DNA of 22,727 nt from a virus. The first letter of the stretch is position 1. Every line of letters begins with the position of its first letter. The DNA lies in the IMG/VR virus record IMGVR_UViG_3300022842_000703, positions 1-22,727 of that record; one strand, given 5' to 3'. The position numbers and the translations under genes are program-made. The notes under the pieces were generated by a model. That model saw only the letters and a program-made list of their open reading frames with translations, ran no database searches and was not told the origin of the DNA. Of this stretch, positions 1-7,305 are shown in pieces.

Positions 1-2963
1 CGCCCGAGGAAAACCAAGCCTCCCCCGAGCTAGAGGACATTCGCAGGAACACGATTACCGACGTAGCTGACCGCAGAACAGTAGGCGAACGGATCATGGC
101 CGCTCGCGAAGAGCATTTAACGGACATGCGTAAACGGGCAATAATGAATTGGGCCGACAACTTGCGTGGAGTTGCCTTCAAAATGGACGAGCAGTCTGGC
201 GCGGGATCAGCCGACACCGTGGACGCTACAGTAAATCCATTTATACAGATGCACATCTCGCGCAAGGCTCGACCAATTGCGAAACTGTGGCTGACGACAG
301 GTCAATCGCGCATGACTCCAGACGGCGACATTGAAGCGATACCGGGTTCATTAGGGTTGAAGCAAATTTACGCCATTGCCAGAGATCCGAAAAAGAACGG
401 CTCGAAAAGCAAAAAGTTTGCAAAAGAGATGCAGATCAATGCCGAGTTGTATATCGCGGCTTTAAGCGCAGAAGAATTGCTGGCTCAAGGCAGAGAGAAG
501 AACTTCGGCATCGACCGAGACGCTTTCCAAAAAGCACTTGCAGAAGGGCAAGACGTGACCGAAATGGATTTCTTTAGCCAAGAACTCGCTGAACAGCGGA
601 TAAAAACCATAAAGGAATTTGCGGAGAAATACCCAGTGCTAAAAGAAGTGCAGCGGGAACACGCTAAATGGAGCAAGGCATTACTCGATTTCGGTGACGC
701 AAATGGTCTTGTTAATGCAGAAAGCCGAACAGAGTTTGAACGCGACTTTTACACTCCAATGTACCGCGTCGATGAGGCCGCTCAAGTAGCCGATGCGATC
801 AGGGGGCCTGATGGCGGGCTAAAGAACCCCAAGGAGGCGAAGAAGATCATTAGACGCCTAAAGGGTGGGACAGGTCGAGTAGCCGTCTTGGAGAATCAGA
901 TCAAGGGCATGAACGCTACGATTGAGCAGTCTTACATCAACATGGCAAAACGCACGGCGGTTCGCTATTTTGGAGGCAATGCGTCTGTGATGGTAAGGGC
1001 GAAACATACCCCAAAGCCATACAAGACCAGCAAAGGCGAATTGATAGAGGCACTTGCCACACAACGTTTTTACGACTTACAGAAAACCAATGAGTTGCCA
1101 CCAAAGGTTAAAGGCGATCTAGCGGCGTTTATTCGACTCGCTAAGAGCAAGGCAGCAGCTGGGCAGTTTGATCTAATCGGCATGACAAATGAGAAAGAGC
1201 TGGACAGAAGCGTAACCTTATTTCGGATGCAGCGGCCAATGGGTGACAACATTATGGTCGTGATGGAGGATGGAAAGCCCCAGTATTGGGAAATCAAAGA
1301 TCCAATGTTCATGGAGTCCGTTAATGCAATGGGCCCCGACGTATGGAAACATGCTGATAACTTCTTCATTCTGTGGTTTGCTATTAAGCCTAAGAACCTG
1401 CTCACCCGCATGATTACCTCGACTCCAAGCTTTGTGGGGCGGAACTCATTCCGCGACACCATAGCGGCATGGGCAGCAAGCAAGGAGCTTAAAATACCAG
1501 GACTTTCCGCAGTCATTGGAGCCAAGAAGATACTAATGACCAAAGACGGGTTTATGGACAACTTAGGGTTTTCGGGGCTAGGGGATGAAGGTTACGACAT
1601 GTGGAAGGGAAACCCGATGATTCCGAAAAATGCACGAAATGACTTTATGAAGCTGAGCAAGAATGAAAGGCGCGGTTTCCTCGGTAGCGTCATCAACACT
1701 CCTGCAAAGTGGGCAAAAGCCTACATGAAAGCGGTTGAGATGAGCGAAATGATGAATCGCGCAGGACTTGCAAGCGCAGTCATAGATGCTGGCGGATCAA
1801 ATATGATGGGGGCTTACCGTGGCTTAGACCTTACAAACTTTAGTTCTCACGGTGGATATGGGCCAGCACGTTTAATCATGCACACCGTCCCATTCCTTAA
1901 TGCTCGTATCCAAGGTCAGTATTTCCTCGCTAGGAACGCGGCGATGTTGGTGAGACCAAACCATAAGGAGCAAGGTAAGGCGTTCAGAAATAGCATGTTG
2001 ATGCTTACATTCGCAACTCTCGCACTCGCAGCGGTCAACTGGCGCGATGAGCGGTATTGGGCGTGTCCACAATGGGAGCGTGATATGTATTACCTATTCT
2101 TCTTCGACGACGACAGCCCAAACCCGAGCTTCCGTATGCCCAAGCCTTTTGAAATCGGCGCGATTGCTTCGACTATCCCAGAATGGATCGTTGGATCAAT
2201 TGGAGGCAAGCTAAGTGGTGCCGAGGGCAAGGATGCGATCACACGCTTACTTTCTCAGACTCTCGCAATGAACCCCGGCGTGTATTTGACGGCGGGTTAT
2301 GAGCAAGTCGCAAACGTGAACTTGTTTACGGGAATGCCAATTGAGAATATTGGTGATCAATTTGAGACCAACCCGGAAGACCGATACGACGAATATACCC
2401 CCGAAATGTTCAAGACCGCAGCCAAGGCGATGCCAGACAGTTTCCCCGAATGGTCACGCAGCCCTAAGCGCCTAGAACATATGTGGCGGGCGACGCTTGG
2501 CTCAGTGGGCATGTATGTTGCCAATTCCACTGATATGCTTTGGCGCAGGGCTAGCGGCTCACCAGCGCGGCCTAAACGTCAATGGCGCGACCAGGAGTGG
2601 GTGGGTGGTGCCATTAGATCGTTCTTTCCTTCCAGCACTCCAAAGCCGGATAAACATGTCAGTGAATTTTACGAACTACTCAAAATTACGGATGGCTTAT
2701 CGTCGCGGGCACAGTATTACCGAGAGCAGGGTCAGCCTGAGAAGGCGCGTAAGATTGAGCAGGATAACCGCGACGCTTTGCGGATGCTTCCCCTGCTGGA
2801 GTCCACGAAGACGCAAATAAGCCAGATTACGAAGCAGAAGAATGCAATCATCGGGAATCCAGTGATGTCACCCGAGGCCAAAAGGCGTCAAGTTGACATT
2901 CTGACCAACAAAAGGAATCAACTTGCCAAGCGGACGTATGACATATTCCAGCGGCCAAGGTAA
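1..2963 (+). CDS. Large LPD38-type phage protein, 5' end missing (probable internal/ejected virion protein)
   Basis: The frame is open from the first base of the window, so the gene is truncated at its 5' end. The first internal Met codon is at 96, giving 955 residues from there. The layout resembles the LPD38 ('large polyvalent protein-associated domain 38') C-terminal region of giant phage proteins: an R-N-S-F-R-D motif, a long helical stretch, then a PFLNARIQGQ motif near residue 600. A short hydrophobic segment follows (about 634-649), then an N-W-R-D-E-R-Y motif and a proline-rich C-terminal region with P-K-P-F-E. In such proteins the LPD38 region usually trails enzymatic domains; those would lie upstream of this window. 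Proteins of this kind near portal genes are thought to be packaged or ejected with DNA, which is inference here. The last 150 residues are charged and helical. The family call is from remembered sequence pattern, not a search. Confidence 0.7.
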   Translation, partial: PEENQASPELEDIRRNTITDVADRRTVGERIMAAREEHLTDMRKRAIMNWADNLRGVAFKMDEQSGAGSADTVDATVNPFIQMHISRKARPIAKLWLTTGQSRMTPDGDIEAIPGSLGLKQIYAIARDPKKNGSKSKKFAKEMQINAELYIAALSAEELLAQGREKNFGIDRDAFQKALAEGQDVTEMDFFSQELAEQRIKTIKEFAEKYPVLKEVQREHAKWSKALLDFGDANGLVNAESRTEFERDFYTPMYRVDEAAQVADAIRGPDGGLKNPKEAKKIIRRLKGGTGRVAVLENQIKGMNATIEQSYINMAKRTAVRYFGGNASVMVRAKHTPKPYKTSKGELIEALATQRFYDLQKTNELPPKVKGDLAAFIRLAKSKAAAGQFDLIGMTNEKELDRSVTLFRMQRPMGDNIMVVMEDGKPQYWEIKDPMFMESVNAMGPDVWKHADNFFILWFAIKPKNLLTRMITSTPSFVGRNSFRDTIAAWAASKELKIPGLSAVIGAKKILMTKDGFMDNLGFSGLGDEGYDMWKGNPMIPKNARNDFMKLSKNERRGFLGSVINTPAKWAKAYMKAVEMSEMMNRAGLASAVIDAGGSNMMGAYRGLDLTNFSSHGGYGPARLIMHTVPFLNARIQGQYFLARNAAMLVRPNHKEQGKAFRNSMLMLTFATLALAAVNWRDERYWACPQWERDMYYLFFFDDDSPNPSFRMPKPFEIGAIASTIPEWIVGSIGGKLSGAEGKDAITRLLSQTLAMNPGVYLTAGYEQVANVNLFTGMPIENIGDQFETNPEDRYDEYTPEMFKTAAKAMPDSFPEWSRSPKRLEHMWRATLGSVGMYVANSTDMLWRRASGSPARPKRQWRDQEWVGGAIRSFFPSSTPKPDKHVSEFYELLKITDGLSSRAQYYREQGQPEKARKIEQDNRDALRMLPLLESTKTQISQITKQKNAIIGNPVMSPEAKRRQVDILTNKRNQLAKRTYDIFQRPR

Positions 2964-3009
2964 ATTTAGTGCTTGCGGCTTAGCTCAGGGGCGTTTTACC
3001 ATATTACGT

Positions 3010-3612
3010 ATGGGAATGTACACAAAAATGGGAATTCAAGTTGATCTACGTAAGGATACACCAAAAGATGTAATCGAAACACTAAACGCCTTGGTTAGTG
3101 GTAAAGATCCGTCTTTGTTATTGACGGATAAGCCTAAACGATGGGGATATATGTTCACTAATGGTAGCCTTGTCTCGCTGGGAAATGCAGGAGTTCAATT
3201 GAGCCTACTTGCGGCAGGAGAGATAAAAAACTATAATAATGAGATCGAAGCGTTTTTTGAGTGGATAATGCCATACGTGGACGGCATGGAAGGTGACTTT
3301 ATTGGATATACTCGATACGAGGATAGCGATACGACTATTTCGGTGCTCTTAAAGGACGTGCCAGAAACGCCTAAGCCTGACAGTTTGGGAATACGGGCAT
3401 CAATCCCGTTGGAAACGATCCTAAGTGCAATTGAGGCTCTTGCGTTAGGGATAGAATTTGGAAGAGAAGTTTTATCCACACACGATTGTGCGCTAGGTCG
3501 AACAATATGGCGAAACCGAGTTGCAGCAGAAATGATGGAAGCCGATATTGAGCAAATGCTTCAAGCGCACAAGGCACTTCGCAGTATTTCCGAGGACTCT
3601 AAGCAGCTTTAA
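3010..3612 (+). CDS. 'MGMYT'-family small protein fused to a C-terminal helical module
   Basis: The start is set at 3010 because the product then begins M-G-M-Y-T, the typical opening of a widespread uncharacterised bacterial family. That family continues with a D-T-P-K-D-V-I stretch, N-Y-N-N-E-I-E-A-F-F-E-W-I-M-P-Y and G-Y-T-R-Y-E-D, all visible here in the first ~125 residues. An in-frame ATG at 2923 would overlap the preceding gene by 41 bases and add an unrelated tail, so I reject it. The last ~70 residues form a different, helical module containing H-D-C-A-L-G-R-T and a helix rich in Met and Glu; it may be a phage-specific domain. There is no known function for either half. The gene sits between the LPD38 protein and the portal and looks more A/T-rich than its neighbours, which suggests an acquired accessory gene. 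The upstream sequence lacks a Shine-Dalgarno site. Confidence 0.75.
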   Translation: MGMYTKMGIQVDLRKDTPKDVIETLNALVSGKDPSLLLTDKPKRWGYMFTNGSLVSLGNAGVQLSLLAAGEIKNYNNEIEAFFEWIMPYVDGMEGDFIGYTRYEDSDTTISVLLKDVPETPKPDSLGIRASIPLETILSAIEALALGIEFGREVLSTHDCALGRTIWRNRVAAEMMEADIEQMLQAHKALRSISEDSKQL

Positions 3613-3628
3613 GGCGCATGTCTCACCG

Positions 3629-3638
3629 ATTGCAACCG
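3629..3638 (+). promoter_or_regulatory. Promoter-like motif ATTGCAACCG, copy A (before portal)
   Basis: First of four copies of a conserved intergenic motif. It ends 30 bases before the portal start codon and lies in the short gap after 3612. It is embedded in a direct repeat, ACCGATTG at 3625-3632 and again at 3635-3642, ten bases (about one helical turn) apart. GTGAAAG follows 11 bases downstream, as it does 13 bases downstream in copy C. TTGCAA matches the sigma-70 -35 box at only four of six positions and no good -10 box follows, so a phage-encoded or phage-modified polymerase is plausible. Confidence 0.5.
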
Positions 3639-3668
3639 ATTGAAGAGCAGTGAAAGCATACTCAAGGT

Positions 3669-5834
3669 ATGTGGCCTACAAAGCTCATGCCAGAAAGTAA
3701 CCTTAGACTGACCCGCGACGAAGAGCAGGAGTTGATTACGTATATTGATCAACGCCTAACTTCTCTTGAAGCCCAAAACCGTGACCGCATTGATGCGGAT
3801 AAGCGCAGTTTGCGTTCCTACGAGCGCGACAAGAGCGACCGCGCAGGTGAAGCTATCTACGCACGGTCAAATTACAATATTCCGTTAATTTCACTGGTAG
3901 TAGACCATTTCTCCAGCCGATCAGAAGAAGAAATTACAGGTTCAAGCCCATTTTTTAATATGCGGCCAAAAGGCGAGACGACTCCGGACGAGTCTATGGC
4001 TGTGTCGCGTTTCTTGCGTGACAGCCTAGACGGCGATGGTAAGCTACGTCACGGACTGAACGAGAACTTTCAAGAGATATTTACGCAGCGAGCCGTCATT
4101 CACAAGGCAATCCACAAAGAGGAAGTAGACGAATGGGAGGAATACGACCGTATCGCGCTATTTGACAAGCTGGTAAAAGATTTTGTAATTGATGAAAACG
4201 GCGAGTATCTACTCTACGGGGAAATCGAATGGGAACAAGACATCGACTTAGACGCCGAGGGGGGAGAGACGGGCATTTATCGCCCCGTCAAGGTGCCCAC
4301 GGTCAAGCTACCTCAAGAAGCCATCGACTTTGAGCCCGGCGACCCAGCCTTTGCTGAGATGCCCTATGAGTGGGGAAAGCTCGATAAACCGATCAAGCGC
4401 ACAGCAGTCCTTGAAAAAGGAGCACGTTCAATCATGGTGGATAGCGACAAGTTTCTTGCCCCCATGAACGCCAAAAGTTTGGACGATGCCGATTTTATAG
4501 CTGAAGTCTATGAACGCTCAAACGACTGGGTGGCAAATTCATGGCTAAAGGCTCCCGGTCGCGAACCGTGGAGAGACGCCAAAACGATCTTTGAAAACGG
4601 CGACAGGCAAAAGAAACTCGACGCCGAGGACGAGCGTACCACCGAAACGGACGAGGAAGACGCCGAACTCGGGTTTGACGACACGAACCCGACACACCGG
4701 ATTCACGAAATTTGGATTACTCGATCAATGAAAAAGGGCAAAAAGCCGATTCGCTTCATGGTTCGCTACTGCAAGGATGAGCAACGCCTGATTTATTACG
4801 AATATGCGAGTTCAATGCTTCCGCGCCCTACAATGCGGCATCCCTATTCTTCGATTGCGCTTAAACCAAAGGCAAACAAATGGTGGGGAATGTCTTTAGT
4901 TGAAAGCCTAGAGCAAGACCAAGAGCAAATTGACCGAAACATGAACCGCTGGATCTACCGCAATATCATTGCGACAAATCCTATCATTAAATACGACTCC
5001 GAAAAGACGGTTGAGCAAAAGGAGTTTTCAGACATTAAACCTTTCGAGATATTGACCCCTATCGCGGGCGCATCAATGGCCGAGATCATGGAGGCCTTTG
5101 TGTTCCCACAAGCGGAGATGAACACAAAAGACATCATCGACCGGGTTATCTTCTTCGTTCAGCTATGGCTTGGTATTTCTAATCTCGCACAAGGGGACAG
5201 TTCACAAATGCCAGCCAACCCGACTGCTTTTGGGCAAGATATGATGCTTCGAGAGGCTGGCAAGATCAGCAAGCGGTGGAGCCGTCGCATTGTCCACGGA
5301 CTTGAGCAGCACATTGAGAAGCTTGCCTACATCGCTCTTGATACTATGGAAGATAAAGTTTCCTTCATCTATTCAGACGGAAATCAGGATATTGTCGATT
5401 ATCTGGAACGTCAACAGGTCGAAAGCATGAATCTAGCGATTGAGCTTATCATTACGAAGGATTCAACTCAAATGACCATCGAGGCCAACCGGCTATCGGA
5501 AGAGTTGGTGTTGAAATATGCTGAGTTTGATCCGTTGACACGCATTCAAATCAGACCGCTTTACAAGAAAAACCTTATGTCACTAGGCTACGAGGACGTT
5601 GAAGACCTTCTCCCTGTCCCTGAGCCTGCCGAAATTACCGCATGGTATGAACAGCAGCAGGAGATGGCGAAACGCGAGGAAGAGCTTGCCGACGCAGAGC
5701 TTGAAGCGATTAAAGCAGACTCCACCGTAAAAAGGCAGCAGAAGGCTGACAGCGCACCCAAGCCTAAGAATGAGGCCAGTCAGCGTAAAAAGGCACCTCA
5801 AACACAATCACCAGCCAGCGGGCCACGCGGGTAA
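3669..5834 (+). CDS. Portal protein
   Basis: Predicted portal, the dodecameric ring at the capsid vertex through which DNA is packaged and ejected. At 721 residues it is in the size range of podovirus-type portals (N4, P22 and relatives). The N-terminal half is acidic and helical. The core contains K-W-W-G-M-S-L-V-E-S-L-E-Q-D-Q-E-Q-I-D-R-N, the typical 'G-x-S, then Q...N' helix that ends the portal wing region. It is followed by N-P-I-I-K-Y and a long helical stem and crown segment. The C-terminus (about 660-721) is a charged, Ala/Glu/Lys-rich coiled coil with a basic Pro/Gln tail. The context agrees: scaffold and major capsid genes follow on the same strand. An alternative start at 3687 (M-P-E-S-N) would remove six residues; neither start has a well-spaced Shine-Dalgarno sequence. 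Promoter motif copy A lies just upstream. Confidence 0.85.
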   Translation: MWPTKLMPESNLRLTRDEEQELITYIDQRLTSLEAQNRDRIDADKRSLRSYERDKSDRAGEAIYARSNYNIPLISLVVDHFSSRSEEEITGSSPFFNMRPKGETTPDESMAVSRFLRDSLDGDGKLRHGLNENFQEIFTQRAVIHKAIHKEEVDEWEEYDRIALFDKLVKDFVIDENGEYLLYGEIEWEQDIDLDAEGGETGIYRPVKVPTVKLPQEAIDFEPGDPAFAEMPYEWGKLDKPIKRTAVLEKGARSIMVDSDKFLAPMNAKSLDDADFIAEVYERSNDWVANSWLKAPGREPWRDAKTIFENGDRQKKLDAEDERTTETDEEDAELGFDDTNPTHRIHEIWITRSMKKGKKPIRFMVRYCKDEQRLIYYEYASSMLPRPTMRHPYSSIALKPKANKWWGMSLVESLEQDQEQIDRNMNRWIYRNIIATNPIIKYDSEKTVEQKEFSDIKPFEILTPIAGASMAEIMEAFVFPQAEMNTKDIIDRVIFFVQLWLGISNLAQGDSSQMPANPTAFGQDMMLREAGKISKRWSRRIVHGLEQHIEKLAYIALDTMEDKVSFIYSDGNQDIVDYLERQQVESMNLAIELIITKDSTQMTIEANRLSEELVLKYAEFDPLTRIQIRPLYKKNLMSLGYEDVEDLLPVPEPAEITAWYEQQQEMAKREEELADAELEAIKADSTVKRQQKADSAPKPKNEASQRKKAPQTQSPASGPRG

Positions 5835-5840
5835 ACACTT

Positions 5841-6173
5841 ATGAGCACAAATGAAAACGACACCGCACACCTCCGCCTGTATAACGGCACTCACGAAAAG
5901 TCACCGTCTGAGCGCAAGAACCGCTTAGGAGCACTAGAGCATGAATCTGGCTTTGAGCATCTTTGCACTGAGTTCGCCTATCAACTTCACGTAGGCTTTG
6001 AACAAAAGATACTCGACCCCAAGACCAGCAGCCAAGAACGGGAGGTTTTAGTCAAAGCGAGAGCACTTGCTTGTGAAAAATTACACCCTAACCGGCTAAT
6101 ATCGTCAGGAGTGAAACGCGCAGAGTCAGCAATGAAGCGGCTTGAGCGCGAATCCCCGAAAAAGGCCGTTTAA
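5841..6173 (+). CDS. Small charged helical protein of unknown function
   Basis: A 110-residue hydrophilic protein starting six bases after the portal stop, so probably co-transcribed with it. It is rich in Glu, Lys and Arg with long predicted helices (residues 25-60 and 60-105) and a basic C-terminus. It has no signal peptide, membrane segment or recognisable motif. It might be a minor head or packaging accessory protein by position, but I recognise no family. Its stop codon TAA (6171-6173) overlaps the first base of promoter-like motif copy B. Confidence 0.75.
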   Translation: MSTNENDTAHLRLYNGTHEKSPSERKNRLGALEHESGFEHLCTEFAYQLHVGFEQKILDPKTSSQEREVLVKARALACEKLHPNRLISSGVKRAESAMKRLERESPKKAV

Positions 6174-6182
6174 TTGCAACCG
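6173..6182 (+). promoter_or_regulatory. Promoter-like motif ATTGCAACCG, copy B
   Basis: Exact second copy of the intergenic motif, 79 bases before the 6262 start. It lies in the 17-base loop of a short inverted repeat, GGCCGT at 6164-6169 and ACGGCC at 6187-6192. TAAACT, 18 bases after TTGCAA, is a weak -10-like hexamer. The 88-base gap to the next gene holds no ORF and ends in an A/T-rich leader. Confidence 0.5.
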
Positions 6183-6261
6183 CTGGACGGCCCCCCTTAA
6201 ACTCATGTAGAACTTAGGACGAACAGTTAATCACACACTAATCCACTACATATAAAATATC

Positions 6262-6771
6262 ATGTCTACAGCATCCAATCCCTCTCCTGCCAAGAAATAC
6301 AAGAACGGTGTATCCGGTTTTGTCTCCTGGGCTTATAATAACCTCAAGGGCATCATGCGCTTTGCTACTAATCAGGAAGCAGCCCTCGGCGTAGTCGAAG
6401 ATTGCGCAGTCGATCCAAAGCAGTCTCGCGGCATCATCCCGGCATTCACGTTTACAGATGGCGAAGACGGCACCGCAACTATCGCCATTCAAGGTGTTGA
6501 TGCTGGTGGTATCGCAGTTGCAAAGCAAATCGTAGTGGACGTATGGTTTGCCGCTACCTCTGGAGCTGCCCCTGCCGACTTGGGTAATGTAAGCGCATCG
6601 ACTGGAACCATTCTTGGTGAGCCGACTACTGACGCCTATATCCGTGTTATTTCCGACGCCGCTGGCTCGATTGTGCTGGCATTTGACAGAACAACGGACG
6701 GCAACGTATTTGCACACGCCTCAATCGCGCCAACCCTTGTCATTGGATCAGTCGCCGTTACTGGAAACTAA
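6262..6771 (+). CDS. Putative virion structural protein, beta-rich
   Basis: A 169-residue protein with alternating hydrophobic and polar residues suggesting a beta sandwich, including T-A-T-I-A-I-Q-G-V-D-A and a glycine/serine/threonine-rich C-terminal half. It has no signal peptide. Such proteins in phage late operons are often head-decoration or tail-adaptor proteins, but I recognise no family. The start has no Shine-Dalgarno sequence; it follows an A/T-rich leader. It is the first gene after promoter-like motif copy B and probably leads a transcription unit that includes the next two small genes. Confidence 0.7.
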   Translation: MSTASNPSPAKKYKNGVSGFVSWAYNNLKGIMRFATNQEAALGVVEDCAVDPKQSRGIIPAFTFTDGEDGTATIAIQGVDAGGIAVAKQIVVDVWFAATSGAAPADLGNVSASTGTILGEPTTDAYIRVISDAAGSIVLAFDRTTDGNVFAHASIAPTLVIGSVAVTGN

Positions 6772-6785
6772 TTCGACCGTTTCAG

Positions 6786-6799
6786 TCTCTCTCTCTCTC
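6786..6799 (+). repeat. (TC)7 dinucleotide tract
   Basis: Seven uninterrupted TC units in the 58-base gap before the 6830 gene. A run of this length can change by slippage, and it lies upstream of a start codon, so it could alter leader length or mRNA structure. It is outside coding sequence, so slippage would not shift a reading frame. Confidence 0.8.
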
Positions 6800-6829
6800 C
6801 CACACTAACCCAAAAGGAACACCTGCACC

Positions 6830-7138
6830 ATGGCCTCAGCTACAATTCAAAACGCCACAGAAACAAGCGGGAGCGCAACGCTTATTGCCGCTCGAAACCG
6901 CACACGTAAATGGATCATGGTGCAGGCCGACGCTGACAACGGCGTGTCTATTGCCATTGGGTTCAGTAAAGACGTTGCCTTTGCCGCCGATGATGCCGAC
7001 GCAGGCATTGTGCTGGTAGCAGGGGCGCACATTATAATTGATCAAATGGGAAGCTTGAACGCTAACCAAATCTCGATTTACGGTGTTCATGCAGGGTCAA
7101 ACGGGGAAGATCCACTTGTTCGCGTCATTGAACTTTAA
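6830..7138 (+). CDS. Small beta-rich putative virion protein
   Basis: A 102-residue protein with a strong beta pattern and many Ala, Asp and Ile residues, ending in a short V-I-E-L tail. It has no signal, membrane segment or catalytic motif. Its size and composition fit a small decoration or fibre-accessory protein, but no family is recognised. It is one of few genes here with a Shine-Dalgarno-like site (AAAAGGA, about 11 bases before the ATG). The start codon of the next tiny ORF lies two bases after its stop. Confidence 0.7.
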   Translation: MASATIQNATETSGSATLIAARNRTRKWIMVQADADNGVSIAIGFSKDVAFAADDADAGIVLVAGAHIIIDQMGSLNANQISIYGVHAGSNGEDPLVRVIEL

Positions 7139-7140
7139 GG

Positions 7141-7305
7141 ATGAGCACTTACCGCGTTCCCCTTACCTTGATTGTCACGATAAATGAAAATGCCCCCCCG
7201 ACTATTACTATAGACGCAGGGCAAATGCTTGATGATGAATCGGGGGAACTAATTTTATCAGAAAACTCAGAACCCATAGAAATCACCAAGCATGAAACTC
7301 ATTAA
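7141..7305 (+). CDS. Tiny 54-residue ORF, unknown function
   Basis: It opens with M-S-T-Y-R-V-P-L-T-L and ends E-I-T-K-H-E-T-H before TAA at 7303-7305. It starts two bases after the preceding stop and overlaps the next gene's start by 14 bases, a spacing typical of co-translated phage genes. The product is acidic (D-D-E-S-G-E) with short beta-like segments. It contains a run of seven C residues (7193-7199) that could be prone to slippage. No homologue is recognised; position and tight packing are the main support. Confidence 0.55.
   Translation: MSTYRVPLTLIVTINENAPPTITIDAGQMLDDESGELILSENSEPIEITKHETH

Noticed and set aside
1070-1561. Long antisense ORF (163 codons) under the LPD38 gene
   Set aside because: It lies wholly inside a clear coding gene on the other strand, has no start signal and no family-like features; it is a shadow of the forward frame.
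2923-3009. Upstream start for the 3010 gene
   Set aside because: It would overlap the previous gene by 41 bases and add 29 residues not seen in the MGMYT family; the family start is at 3010.
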